Positions 22,944 through 30,802 of a DNA stretch of 44,290 bases are shown piece after piece (the first letter of the stretch is position 1; each line of letters opens with the position of its first letter). Source of the stretch: Micrococcales bacterium UBA2037 (GTDB taxonomy: Bacteria > Actinomycetota > Actinomycetes > Actinomycetales > Microbacteriaceae); contig DDBH01000011.1 of the NCBI GenBank assembly GCA_002333405.1, forward strand, positions 57,347 to 101,636, written 5' to 3'. A program made the translations under genes and the position numbers. Under the pieces are notes generated by a model. The model was not told the DNA's origin. It saw only the letters and a program-made list of their open reading frames with translations, and did no database searches.

Positions 22944-23806
22944 TCGACTTCACAAAGGGCCAGGGCACGGGCAACGACTTTATTTTGATTTTGGACCGCG
23001 TCGGGCAGCTGGACCTGAGCGCCGAGCAGGTGGCAAAAATGTGCGACCGGAATTTCGGCATTGGCGCAGATGGCTTGATTATCGTGAAGCCGACCGCCAA
23101 GGATGCTGAAGTTTCCCATCTCCTGGATCAGGAGCCGGAAGCGGTGTGGTTCATGGACTATCGCAACTCCGATGGCTCCAAGGCGGAAATGTGCGGCAAT
23201 GGAATCAGGGTGTTTGCGCGCTATCTATTGGAAAATCAGCTGGCAACTTTGACTGATGGCAGCACTCTGCCAGTAGCCACTAGGAGTGGGATCAGGGACG
23301 TGACGGCCACCGTGAACGGGTTTGCGGTTGACCTGGGGCCGTTCACCATTGGGGATGACCAAACTCTGGTTACCGCCAGGGGGTTAGCAGTTTCTAGGCC
23401 GGGGCTAGCGGTAAACGTTGGAAACCCACATGTGGTGGTAGCTCTGGCAGACCTAGATGAGCTTGAGAACCTGGAGCTGACCAGAATGCCAGCGCTTGAT
23501 CCGGAGCCTGAGGCAGGAGCCAATGTCGAGTTTGTAGTCCTAGATGAGCCCCTTATCTCTCAGGGGGTGGCCGGCCTTACGGTTCGAATTAGAGAGCGTG
23601 GATCCGGAGAGACTTTGAGTTGCGGAACTGGAATAGCAGCCTCTGCAGTTGCGATTCGGCACTGGGCCGGTGGCACACAGAATCACTGGAAAGTGAAGGT
23701 TCGAGGCGGCGAGGTTGGTGTTCGGATTTTTACAACCGAAGAGGGCGAGCACGTCGGCATCAGTGGCCCGGCCGAACTTACCTACTCTGGCTCGTGGCAG
23801 GTCTAA
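22940..23806 (+). CDS. dapF: Diaminopimelate epimerase
   Basis: Interconverts LL- and meso-DAP for lysine and peptidoglycan. The two catalytic cysteines are Cys85 in MCGNGIR and Cys228 in SCGTG, and GQGTGNDF opens the protein. 288 residues. Translationally coupled to miaA by ATGA. Its last 29 bases overlap the 3' end of the minus-strand methyltransferase. The miaB-miaA-dapF order is standard in actinobacteria. Confidence 0.97.
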   Translation: MIDFTKGQGTGNDFILILDRVGQLDLSAEQVAKMCDRNFGIGADGLIIVKPTAKDAEVSHLLDQEPEAVWFMDYRNSDGSKAEMCGNGIRVFARYLLENQLATLTDGSTLPVATRSGIRDVTATVNGFAVDLGPFTIGDDQTLVTARGLAVSRPGLAVNVGNPHVVVALADLDELENLELTRMPALDPEPEAGANVEFVVLDEPLISQGVAGLTVRIRERGSGETLSCGTGIAASAVAIRHWAGGTQNHWKVKVRGGEVGVRIFTTEEGEHVGISGPAELTYSGSWQV

Positions 23807-24401
23807 AGCCCCGAATTACCCGGAAGGTCTTCTGATTGTCGTGGCGGCTTACCTCTAGATCTTGAAACTCCTGAGCAAGCCATTTTTGAAATGAGTCGGC
23901 CCCCAAGTGCTTCTGCACAACCAGGTATGCCTCACCGCCGGCAGCGAGTTTTGGTAGGTAGGTTTTCATCAATTCGTGCAGTACCTTTTTCCCGACTCGA
24001 ATCGGCGGGTTAGACCAGATTCCGGTGAATTCGGTGTCACTCGGGATTTGATTCGCCAGTACTGCCCGAATATTTTTGAGGCCCAATTTTTTGGCATTTT
24101 TGGAAGTGGTTGCAAGACTTCGTTCATTCACATCCAGCGCCCACACCGTTGTGTCAGGGCGCAGCGCAGCAATCGAGACCGCTATCGGACCCCAGCCACA
24201 GCCCAAGTCCAGCACGTTTCCAGAGCTTGGGAACTTCTCGGAGTGCGACAAGAGAACATTGGTTCCGGTATCCAGGGCGGTAGAGCTGAAGGTGCCGCTG
24301 GTTGCGCTGAGTTGAAATAGTTGCCCGGCAACCTCAAACTCAACCGCAGTTTCCTTGCTGTTGGTTGCGGGTTCCGCGCTGAAATAGTGCTCCTGGGCCA
24401 T
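23778..24401 (-). CDS. Class I SAM-dependent methyltransferase (RsmC-like)
   Basis: 207 residues with SAM motif I VLDLGCGWGP (about 63-72), the acidic ALDVNERSL strand and the catalytic motif SNPPI (130-134) typical of N-methyltransferases acting on rRNA guanine (RsmC/RlmG group). A 16S rRNA m2G target is likely by family but unproven. It begins 36 bases from the divergent hflX start, and AACCTA on the plus strand (TAGGTT on its own strand) lies six bases before its ATG, indicating a leaderless mRNA. Confidence 0.9.
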   Translation of the reverse strand: MAQEHYFSAEPATNSKETAVEFEVAGQLFQLSATSGTFSSTALDTGTNVLLSHSEKFPSSGNVLDLGCGWGPIAVSIAALRPDTTVWALDVNERSLATTSKNAKKLGLKNIRAVLANQIPSDTEFTGIWSNPPIRVGKKVLHELMKTYLPKLAAGGEAYLVVQKHLGADSFQKWLAQEFQDLEVSRHDNQKTFRVIRGFRPATSQSR

Positions 24402-24407
24402 GGCTCA

Positions 24408-24413
24408 AACCTA
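24408..24413 (-). promoter_or_regulatory. -10 box for a leaderless methyltransferase transcript
   Basis: On the minus strand TAGGTT ends six bases before the ATG whose first base is 24401. It shares the 36-bp divergent region with the hflX promoter. Confidence 0.5.
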
Positions 24414-24422
24414 ATACAGGCC

Positions 24423-24433
24423 TAGGCTTATAT
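24423..24433 (+). promoter_or_regulatory. Candidate hflX promoter
   Basis: TAGGCT (24423-24428) ends nine bases before the hflX ATG, and an overlapping TTATAT (24428-24433) ends four bases before it. Either gives a very short or absent 5' leader. There is no ribosome site. Confidence 0.35.
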
Positions 24434-24437
24434 CTCT

Positions 24438-25871
24438 ATGGAACCCGAATCAACAATCGATCGAATTCTCAGGCGAGGGGCACTGGCCCCTGAGTCGGAA
24501 TTCGACGGCGATCAGCTCGAACTAGAAGAGCGCGCATCGCTACGGCGAGTGCCGGGGCTTTCTACCGAACTTGAAGACATCAGCGAAGTTGAGTACCGAC
24601 AACTGCGGTTGGAGAAGGTTGTTCTGATCGGAGTTTGGGGCAGTGGCACTGTGACCGACGCCGAGAACTCACTTCGAGAACTGGCAGCGCTAGCCGAAAC
24701 CGCTGGTGCCCAGGTGCTAGACGGACTGCTGCAGAGGCGAGCTAAGCCAGATCCGGCAACATACTTTGGTAAAGGCAAGGCTGAAGAGTTGCGAGTTCTG
24801 GTTAGCTCGCTAGGGGCCGACACCGTTATTGCTGATGATGAATTAGCTCCTTCTCAGCGCCGCGCGCTCGAGGACGCGGTCAAGGTCAAGGTCATTGATC
24901 GCACGGCAATCATTTTGGATATTTTCGCTCAGCACGCCAAGAGCAAAGAGGGTAAGGCGCAGGTTGAGTTGGCGCAGCTTGAATACCTACTGCCCAGACT
25001 CCGTGGTTGGGGTGAATCGATGTCCAGGCAGGCTGGTGGCCAGGCGGCCGGTGGTGTTGGAATCGGTTCTCGTGGGCCCGGTGAAACCAAGATTGAGTTG
25101 GACCGCCGAAGAATCAACACCAAGATGGCCAAGTTGCGACGAGATATATCGGCGATGAAAAGCGCACGCGACACTAAGCGCTCAAAGCGTGAGAAGACTC
25201 AGGTGCCGCAGGTGGCAATTGCTGGCTACACCAACGCCGGCAAGTCCTCGCTCCTAAATAGGCTTACCAAAGCCGGCGTGCTGGTCGAGAATGCTCTGTT
25301 TGCCACGCTTGACCCTACAATCCGGCGCCACCAAACCCCCGATGGCAGAAGTTACACGCTGGCCGACACTGTTGGGTTTGTTAGGTCACTGCCACATCAG
25401 TTAGTAGAGGCTTTCCGGTCGACGCTCGAGGAAATTGCAGCGGCCTCACTAGTGGTTCACGTGGTCGATGCAACCGACCCAGACCCGCTGGGGCAAATCA
25501 GAACTGTCCGGGAGGTCATATCCGAAGTTGATGCCTCTGCGATCCCCGAGATCATCGTGTTTAACAAGGCCGACCTGATGGGCCAGGAGGAGCAAGTCCG
25601 GCTTCGGGGATTGGTGCCGGGCGCACTGCTGGTCTCAGCCAGAAGCGGCCTGGGCATTCCTGAGCTGGAAAATGCAATCGCCACCCAATTGCCCAAACCA
25701 GAGATTTTGTTCGATGGCGTGATTCCCTATGACAGGGGAGATCTGGTTTCAAGAATCCATCTAGCAGGCAAAGTTCAGGAGCTTGAGTATTTAGAGGCGG
25801 GCACCAGAATCAAAGCGCTGGTCAAGGAAGATCTTGCAGCGGAGCTGGCAAGCGTTGCTAAACAGTCCTGA
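24438..25871 (+). CDS. hflX: GTPase HflX
   Basis: Ribosome-associated GTPase that splits stalled ribosomes under stress. The 477 residues contain the HflX N-terminal domain (AETAGAQVLDGLLQRRAKPDPATYFGKGKAEEL), the SRGPGETKIELDRRRI glycine-rich linker, and a GTPase domain with G1 GYTNAGKSS (about 263-271), DTVGFVRSLP and NKAD. The 3' end overlaps lexA, which runs the other way, by 14 bases. Confidence 0.96.
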   Translation: MEPESTIDRILRRGALAPESEFDGDQLELEERASLRRVPGLSTELEDISEVEYRQLRLEKVVLIGVWGSGTVTDAENSLRELAALAETAGAQVLDGLLQRRAKPDPATYFGKGKAEELRVLVSSLGADTVIADDELAPSQRRALEDAVKVKVIDRTAIILDIFAQHAKSKEGKAQVELAQLEYLLPRLRGWGESMSRQAGGQAAGGVGIGSRGPGETKIELDRRRINTKMAKLRRDISAMKSARDTKRSKREKTQVPQVAIAGYTNAGKSSLLNRLTKAGVLVENALFATLDPTIRRHQTPDGRSYTLADTVGFVRSLPHQLVEAFRSTLEEIAAASLVVHVVDATDPDPLGQIRTVREVISEVDASAIPEIIVFNKADLMGQEEQVRLRGLVPGALLVSARSGLGIPELENAIATQLPKPEILFDGVIPYDRGDLVSRIHLAGKVQELEYLEAGTRIKALVKEDLAAELASVAKQS

Positions 25872-26478
25872 GGACCGCAACAACCTTTCCAAGAATCACA
25901 GCGTGATCGCCCAAAATTGGCTCAAAAGCGGAGTTTCTAGGTAGCAACCAGGTGTGACCATCGCGTTGCTTGAAAGTCTTGACGGTTGCTTCGTCTTCGA
26001 GCAGCGCAGCCACGATGTCGCCGTTGTCGGCCGATTGCTGTTGACGAACGACGACCCAGTCCCCATCGCAAATTGCAGCGTCGATCATGGACTCACCAAC
26101 TACTTTCAACAAAAACAATTCACCCTGGCCAACTAGCTGCCTTGGAAGAGCGAAGACATCCTCAACGTTTTGCTCAGCGGTAATCGGTCCACCAGCGGCG
26201 ATGCGCCCGACAAGTGGAACCATTGCAGCGTCAGGGTGGAAGATCTCGGCCGCAGGCTCAACCCCGAGCAAGTCAATGGTCCGAGGTCGACGCGGGTCAC
26301 GGCTTATAAAGCCAAGCAACTCCAATTTATTTAGCTGGTGCGAAACGCTAGCAGTGGAGGACAGTCCAACCGATTCGCCGATTTCTCGCATCGACGGCGC
26401 GTAGTTCCTGGAGGTCATGGATTCCTGAATGACCTCGAGTATTCGCTGCTGAACTGTAGTCAGGTTAGAGGTGTCCAT
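25858..26478 (-). CDS. lexA: SOS repressor LexA
   Basis: Represses damage genes and cuts itself when RecA filaments form. The N-terminal winged helix (about 1-70), the cleavage site Ala95-Gly96 (GRIAAGGPIT), and the catalytic dyad Ser130 (VGESM) and Lys167 (ATVKTF) are all visible in 206 residues. The ATG has a GAAGGGG ribosome site. It reads away from the LysM gene, and both have SOS boxes in the 196-bp region between them. Confidence 0.98.
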   Translation of the reverse strand: MDTSNLTTVQQRILEVIQESMTSRNYAPSMREIGESVGLSSTASVSHQLNKLELLGFISRDPRRPRTIDLLGVEPAAEIFHPDAAMVPLVGRIAAGGPITAEQNVEDVFALPRQLVGQGELFLLKVVGESMIDAAICDGDWVVVRQQQSADNGDIVAALLEDEATVKTFKQRDGHTWLLPRNSAFEPILGDHAVILGKVVAVLRTV

Positions 26479-26525
26479 ACCTGCCCCTTCTAAAAATGTC
26501 TGTGGCTAGTTGTTTACTACCTATG

Positions 26526-26541
26526 TCGAAACTGTATTCGT
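26526..26541. promoter_or_regulatory. SOS box of lexA
   Basis: TCGAAACTGTATTCGT fits TCGAAC-N4-GTTCGA in 9 of 12 positions. It overlaps the likely lexA -10 box, so LexA would block its own gene. Confidence 0.65.
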
Positions 26542-26559
26542 ATTTGGCCTAAAAACCAA
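26531..26559 (-). promoter_or_regulatory. lexA promoter
   Basis: On the minus strand TTGGTT (plus 26554-26559), 17 bases, then TACAGT (plus 26531-26536). The -10 box is inside the lexA SOS box, and transcription would start about 45 bases before the lexA ATG. Confidence 0.6.
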
Positions 26560-26599
26560 ACACATTTTCGATAAATGAGTCATCAGCGTGTCGAATTGC

Positions 26600-26627
26600 T
26601 TGCTTTTTGTCACAATGTGTCTACACT
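26600..26627 (+). promoter_or_regulatory. Promoter of the SOS-controlled LysM gene
   Basis: TTGCTT (26600-26605), 16 bases, TACACT (26622-26627). The SOS box starts on the next base and covers the predicted transcription start. Confidence 0.5.
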
Positions 26628-26643
26628 TAGAACAAATGTTCGA
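26628..26643 (+). promoter_or_regulatory. SOS box of the LysM gene
   Basis: TAGAACAAATGTTCGA fits TCGAAC-N4-GTTCGA in 11 of 12 positions and directly follows the -10 box, an ideal repressing position. Confidence 0.85.
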
Positions 26644-26674
26644 AACAAGTATTCGGGCAGAAGGGATCGACAAC

Positions 26675-26968
26675 ATGCTTACCATTGGAAAGTACAGTCT
26701 CACCAACCCACGCCGGTTGGTGCGTGCCCTATCTATTCTTACCCTCGGCTTCTCCATGAGCTTGCTGGGAATCACCGGTTCGCTTGCGGGCAATGAGCCA
26801 GGCGGAGCGCTTGAGTTCGTGACAGTTCAGCCTGGCGATTCACTTTGGGACCTGGCAGGCGAACATGGTCAGGATCAGGATCCTCGTGACTGGATCGCCA
26901 GGGTGGTTCAACTAAATGCCCTTGAGTCAATTGAGTTGACTCCCGGCCAGCAAATCGCTCTTCCGTAA
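26675..26968 (+). CDS. SOS-controlled LysM membrane protein (ChiZ/YneA-like)
   Basis: 97 residues: a basic start, one membrane span (about 15-38, LVRALSILTLGFSMSLLGI), then an outward LysM peptidoglycan-binding domain (about 42-96, VTVQPGDSLWDLAGEHG to LTPGQQIALP). Genes of this layout divergent from lexA include Bacillus yneA, Corynebacterium divS and mycobacterial chiZ (Rv2719c), which block division after DNA damage; I infer the same role. The ATG has AAGGGA eight bases upstream. An in-frame ATG at 26636, inside the SOS box, would add 13 residues and could be a leaderless start. Confidence 0.88.
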   Translation: MLTIGKYSLTNPRRLVRALSILTLGFSMSLLGITGSLAGNEPGGALEFVTVQPGDSLWDLAGEHGQDQDPRDWIARVVQLNALESIELTPGQQIALP

Positions 26969-26978
26969 ATAATTTGGC

Positions 26979-26984
26979 TAATCT
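26979..26984 (+). promoter_or_regulatory. -10 box for a leaderless hisC transcript
   Basis: TAATCT ends six bases before the hisC GTG at 26991; no ribosome site lies between. It separates the his genes from the SOS-controlled LysM gene. Confidence 0.5.
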
Positions 26985-26990
26985 TTACAG

Positions 26991-28061
26991 GTGACCAACC
27001 TCGAAGATCTGCCAATCCGCCCCGACCTCGTCGGACAGGTTCCCTATGGCGCACCTCAGATTGATGTGTCGATAAAACTCAATGTGAACGAGAACACCCA
27101 TGTCATCCCCGAGTCGGTAGCGCTCAAAATTGTAGAAAAGACCGCCCACGCTGCGATTGGGCTAAATCGCTACCCAGACAGAGAGTTTCTGGAGCTGCGC
27201 GAAGCGTTCGCTAATTTTTTGGGTCATGACCTAACTGCGGAACAGATTTGGGCGGCCAACGGATCAAACGAAGTGTTGCAGCAGTTTTTTCAGGCGTTTG
27301 GGGGCCCTAGTCGCAAGGCCATCAGTTTCGGCCCTACCTATTCGATGTATCCGAACATTGCTCGAACGACATCGACTGAATACAAGGAACTCCCTAGGCA
27401 GCAGGACTTCAGCCTGTCGGCAGATTATGTGGCTGAGGTTATCGGGTTAGAGAAGCCCGACATTGTGATTCTTTGCAGCCCAAACAATCCCACTGGCACT
27501 CCGATTGACTTGGATGTGATTGATGCTGCCTACCAGGCCTTTGAAGGCATGGTGCTGGTAGATGAGGCCTACCAGGAGTTTTCCACTGGACCCAGCGCCA
27601 TCAGCTTGCTGGCTGCGCGCCCGCGTTTGGTGGTTAGCCGCACGATGAGCAAGGCTTTTGCTTTTGCCGGGGCCAGGGTTGGATATATGGCCGCTGATCC
27701 TGCCGTGGTGGATGCGATGCGAATCGTGCGTCTTCCGTATCACCTGTCTGCTCTGACTCAGGTTGCTGCACTAGCAGCTTTGGATTCGGGGGAGGAGCTC
27801 CTTGCCAGCATTCCTCAGATCATTAGTCAGCGAAATCGAATTAGTGCGGGAGTTGGGAAGCTGGGGCTGCGCGCTTACCCGTCTCAGTCCAACTTCGTGC
27901 TTGTAGAAGGATTCGAGGATCCCAAGGCCGTATTTGAATCACTTCTGGCCAAAGAAATCATCGTGCGCGAGGTTTCAATCCCTGGTTGCTTGAGAATTAC
28001 TGCTGGGACCGAAGCTGAGACCACCAAGCTCCTGGGCGAGCTGGCAATTTTGCTTGACTAA
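26991..28061 (+). CDS. hisC: Histidinol-phosphate aminotransferase
   Basis: PLP enzyme that converts imidazole acetol phosphate to histidinol phosphate. Conserved NVNEN, the SPNNPTGT motif, DEAYQEF, and the PLP lysine Lys221 (SRTMSKAF) are present in 356 residues. GTG start. First gene of hisC-hisB-hisH-priA; hisD, which commonly precedes hisC in actinobacteria, is not here. Confidence 0.96.
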   Translation: MTNLEDLPIRPDLVGQVPYGAPQIDVSIKLNVNENTHVIPESVALKIVEKTAHAAIGLNRYPDREFLELREAFANFLGHDLTAEQIWAANGSNEVLQQFFQAFGGPSRKAISFGPTYSMYPNIARTTSTEYKELPRQQDFSLSADYVAEVIGLEKPDIVILCSPNNPTGTPIDLDVIDAAYQAFEGMVLVDEAYQEFSTGPSAISLLAARPRLVVSRTMSKAFAFAGARVGYMAADPAVVDAMRIVRLPYHLSALTQVAALAALDSGEELLASIPQIISQRNRISAGVGKLGLRAYPSQSNFVLVEGFEDPKAVFESLLAKEIIVREVSIPGCLRITAGTEAETTKLLGELAILLD

Positions 28062-28091
28062 ACTAGGTCTCACACGAGCAGAGGATAAAAC

Positions 28092-28691
28092 GTGACAAGG
28101 ACCGCAAAAATTGCAAGGAAGACCAGCGAGTCTTCGGTTGAGCTAGAAATCAACCTTGATGGTTCGGGCAAGAACGATATCTCAACCGGCGTTCCTTTTT
28201 ATGACCACATGCTCACCGCTTTCTCGAAGCACTCACTTATTGACCTGAAGGTTCAGGCAACTGGCGATGTTGAAATTGATGCCCACCACAGTGTCGAGGA
28301 TGTTGCAATCGTTCTCGGCCAGGCGATTGCCCAAGCACTGGGAGACAAGAGTGGAATTGCTCGCTACGGCGACGCGACCGTCCCATTGGACGAGGCTTTG
28401 GCCCGAGCCGTGGTTGACGTTTCAGGTAGACCCTTTTTGGTCCACTCCGGTGAGCCGGCTGGATTTGAGTACCACTTGATCGGTGGACACTTCACCGGGT
28501 CACTTGTTCGTCACGTTTTCGAATCAATTGCCCACAATGCAGGAATCACCATGCACGTGGAGCTGTTGGCGGGACGTGATGCCCACCACATAGCCGAAGC
28601 TGAGTTCAAGGCCTTTGCTAGGGCGCTGCGCCTTGCGGTTGCTTTAGACCCTCGCGTCGAAGGAGTTCCTTCGACTAAGGGCAGCCTGTGA
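28092..28691 (+). CDS. hisB: Imidazoleglycerol-phosphate dehydratase
   Basis: Manganese enzyme of histidine synthesis, here the stand-alone dehydratase (199 residues, no phosphatase domain as in E. coli HisB). Metal motifs HHSVEDV (65-71) and HHIAEAEFKAFARAL (about 164-178). GTG start with GAGG at 28081-28084. A TAAACT box at 28059-28064, sharing the hisC stop codon, may give an extra promoter. Stop overlaps hisH (GTGA). Confidence 0.97.
   Translation: MTRTAKIARKTSESSVELEINLDGSGKNDISTGVPFYDHMLTAFSKHSLIDLKVQATGDVEIDAHHSVEDVAIVLGQAIAQALGDKSGIARYGDATVPLDEALARAVVDVSGRPFLVHSGEPAGFEYHLIGGHFTGSLVRHVFESIAHNAGITMHVELLAGRDAHHIAEAEFKAFARALRLAVALDPRVEGVPSTKGSL
28656..28675 (+). repeat. Perfect inverted repeat at the hisB end, before hisH
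   Basis: GTCGAAGGA (28656-28664) and TCCTTCGAC (28667-28675) are perfect 9-base complements two bases apart. In RNA this is an 8-bp hairpin with an AGUU-type loop ending 12 bases before the hisH GTG. It encodes the conserved VEGVPST of HisB, so only the codon choice is free. It could tune coupled translation of hisH. Confidence 0.5.
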
Positions 28692-29317
28692 CAAAGACGG
28701 TTGCCGTCCTTGACTATGGAAGTGGAAACGTACATTCAGCCTGCCAGGCTCTAGCAGCTGTTGGTGCAAACGTTGAGCTGACTTCTGACTCGCGCAAAAT
28801 TCTTGAAGCGGACGGCGCACTTGTGCCGGGAGTCGGGGCCTTTGCCACCGTCATGGAAAAGCTAATGGCATCCGGATCAGACCGGCTAATTGACAAACGC
28901 CTCACTGCATCAAGGCCAGTGCTGGGTATTTGTGTTGGCATGCAGGTGATGTTTGAAACTGGACTTGAGCATGGCACACAGACCCAAGGCTTGGGTCAAT
29001 GGCCAGGCGTGGTCCGGCAGCTCAATGCCGAAACCCTGCCCCACATGGGCTGGACTTCTGTTCAGCCAGGAGCAGGCAGCGTCTTGTTTGAGGGCATTGA
29101 GGATGAGCGATTCTATTTTGTCCACACCTATGCGGCGACGAAGTTCGAGTTGGATGTCATGCCGCCATTTGTGCCGCCGACCCTAACTTTTGCCCACCAC
29201 GGGGAAGATTTTCTGGCAGCAGTCGAAAATGGACCACTGTCAACCACCCAGTTCCATCCTGAGAAATCTGGACAGGCAGGACTGAAGCTGCTTTCCAACT
29301 GGCTCAAATCACTATAG
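28688..29317 (+). CDS. hisH: Imidazole glycerol phosphate synthase, glutaminase subunit
   Basis: Provides ammonia from glutamine to HisF. The class I amidotransferase nucleophile Cys82 (GICVGMQ) and the C-terminal FHPEKSG His-Glu are present in 209 residues. The start overlaps the hisB stop. Its partner hisF is not in this window. Confidence 0.96.
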   Translation: MTKTVAVLDYGSGNVHSACQALAAVGANVELTSDSRKILEADGALVPGVGAFATVMEKLMASGSDRLIDKRLTASRPVLGICVGMQVMFETGLEHGTQTQGLGQWPGVVRQLNAETLPHMGWTSVQPGAGSVLFEGIEDERFYFVHTYAATKFELDVMPPFVPPTLTFAHHGEDFLAAVENGPLSTTQFHPEKSGQAGLKLLSNWLKSL

Positions 29318-29327
29318 GAGAATCACA

Positions 29328-30053
29328 TTGAAGCTTGAACTATTGCCCGCAGTTGATGTTGCCGCAGGGAAGGCGGTTCGCCTGACTCAGGGCGAAGCCG
29401 GGAGCGAGGAAGACTTCGGTCACCCGCTGCAGGCTGCCCAGGATTGGATTTCGCAGGGGGCTGAGTGGATCCACCTGGTTGATTTGGATGCGGCCTTTGG
29501 TCGCGGTGAAAACAGAGCTGTAATCGCTGAGGTGGTCAGTAACTCTGGTGCGGTAAAAATCGAGCTATCAGGCGGGATCCGGGATGACGCATCCTTAGAA
29601 GCTGCGCTGGCATTGGGCGCGTCCAGGGTTAATCTTGGCACCGCTGCACTTGAAGACCCAGAATGGACCGCAGGCGTAATCGATCGCTTCGGAGACAAAA
29701 TTGCCGTTGGGCTTGATGTTCGGGGAACCACGCTGGCCGCCCGAGGCTGGACTAAAGAAGGGGGCGAGCTGCTGGACGTGCTGGCAAGGCTAGAGGAAGC
29801 TGGTTGCGCTAGGTATGTGGTCACCGACGTGACTAAGGACGGAACGCTTCGTGGCCCGAACCTGGAGCTGTTGAAAATGGTAATGGAGCACACCGATAAA
29901 CCTGTCGTTGCATCCGGAGGAATCTCAACCCTTCAGGACATTAGAGACCTAGTTGAGTTGGTTCCGCTGGGTCTTGAAGGTGCAATTCTGGGTAAATCCC
30001 TCTACGCGGGCAGGTTCACCCTGACCGAAGCACTAGAGATCGCCAACGGCTAG
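29328..30053 (+). CDS. priA: Phosphoribosyl isomerase A (HisA, probably also TrpF)
   Basis: TIM-barrel isomerase of histidine synthesis, 241 residues. It begins LLPAVDVAAGKAVRLTQGE and has the second phosphate site VASGGIS. The Arg139-Gly-Trp141 in LAARGWTKEG corresponds, by my alignment from memory, to the Arg and Trp that let mycobacterial PriA use the TrpF substrate as well; so this enzyme probably serves both histidine and tryptophan pathways. TTG start set by AGGAG at 29316-29320. Confidence 0.93.
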   Translation: MKLELLPAVDVAAGKAVRLTQGEAGSEEDFGHPLQAAQDWISQGAEWIHLVDLDAAFGRGENRAVIAEVVSNSGAVKIELSGGIRDDASLEAALALGASRVNLGTAALEDPEWTAGVIDRFGDKIAVGLDVRGTTLAARGWTKEGGELLDVLARLEEAGCARYVVTDVTKDGTLRGPNLELLKMVMEHTDKPVVASGGISTLQDIRDLVELVPLGLEGAILGKSLYAGRFTLTEALEIANG

Positions 30054-30802
30054 TGAGCAAAGACCCGCGACAGGATTCAGCCGGCGTTCCGTGGGAGGGC
30101 CGGAAATTTGACGAGAATCCATGGACGGGGGACGACGGGCTATCTCCCCGGCAAATTGCCGAGGCGCTTATTGCTGAGCCCTTCGACAAAATGCGTTTTC
30201 TGGAATCACTCAGAAATCAAAGGCTGCTGATTCCATTGGTTGCCGAATTGGGTGAGAGTGAGATCGGACCTCACGGTCAGTTGGTTGACAAGAGTGCTGA
30301 CCTAGCCATCGTTGCCGTGTCCACCCCAGATGGCAAAACAGCAATTCCAGCCTTCACTTCGGTGGCGGCGATGTCTGAATGGAATCCAGAATCAAGACCA
30401 GTGCCGGTTTCAGTTGAGAAGCTTTGCTTGGCAGCTGCCAGTGAGGGGCATGAACGCGTAGTAGTTAATCCGATGACGGATTCCAGGGTCGTTCGAAGAA
30501 CTCAAATAGCGGCCCTAGCGCAAGGACTTAACCTCACTGATGTCGCCACAGACGCCGACATTAGGCAGGCCCTCGAGTTTGCGGTCAGTGGCACCCCACA
30601 GATTATTTCGGCGCTCGCAGTTGATTCAGACCCAGAGGCGAGGCTTACTAGCGATGAGGTCCGAATAGAAATCGCACTGATCGAGGGCTTGAGCCAGCAG
30701 GAACTTTCAGGGGTGCTCGAGGTTTTCATTTCCAAACTGCAGCAAAGTGCATTTGCGAAGAAGGTTGATTCGTTTGGCCTAAAGCTGGTTTCAGCTAGCT
30801 AA
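30053..30802 (+). CDS. SseB family protein
   Basis: 249 residues with an SseB N-terminal domain (DKMRFLESLRNQRLLIPLVAELGE ... LAIVAVSTPDGKTAIPAFTSVAAMSEWNPESRPVPV in its conserved layout). The family's function in actinobacteria is not known. GTG overlaps the priA stop (TAGTG), so it belongs to the his unit. The priA-SseB-infC order is typical for actinobacteria. Its last 8 bases overlap the DUF1844 gene on the other strand. Confidence 0.9.
   Translation: MSKDPRQDSAGVPWEGRKFDENPWTGDDGLSPRQIAEALIAEPFDKMRFLESLRNQRLLIPLVAELGESEIGPHGQLVDKSADLAIVAVSTPDGKTAIPAFTSVAAMSEWNPESRPVPVSVEKLCLAAASEGHERVVVNPMTDSRVVRRTQIAALAQGLNLTDVATDADIRQALEFAVSGTPQIISALAVDSDPEARLTSDEVRIEIALIEGLSQQELSGVLEVFISKLQQSAFAKKVDSFGLKLVSAS

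Noticed and set aside
26607..26627. TTGTCACAA before TACACT at the LysM gene as a damage-type promoter like that of recA.
   Set aside because: The distance between first T and the -10 box is 15, not 17; the SOS box explains control adequately.
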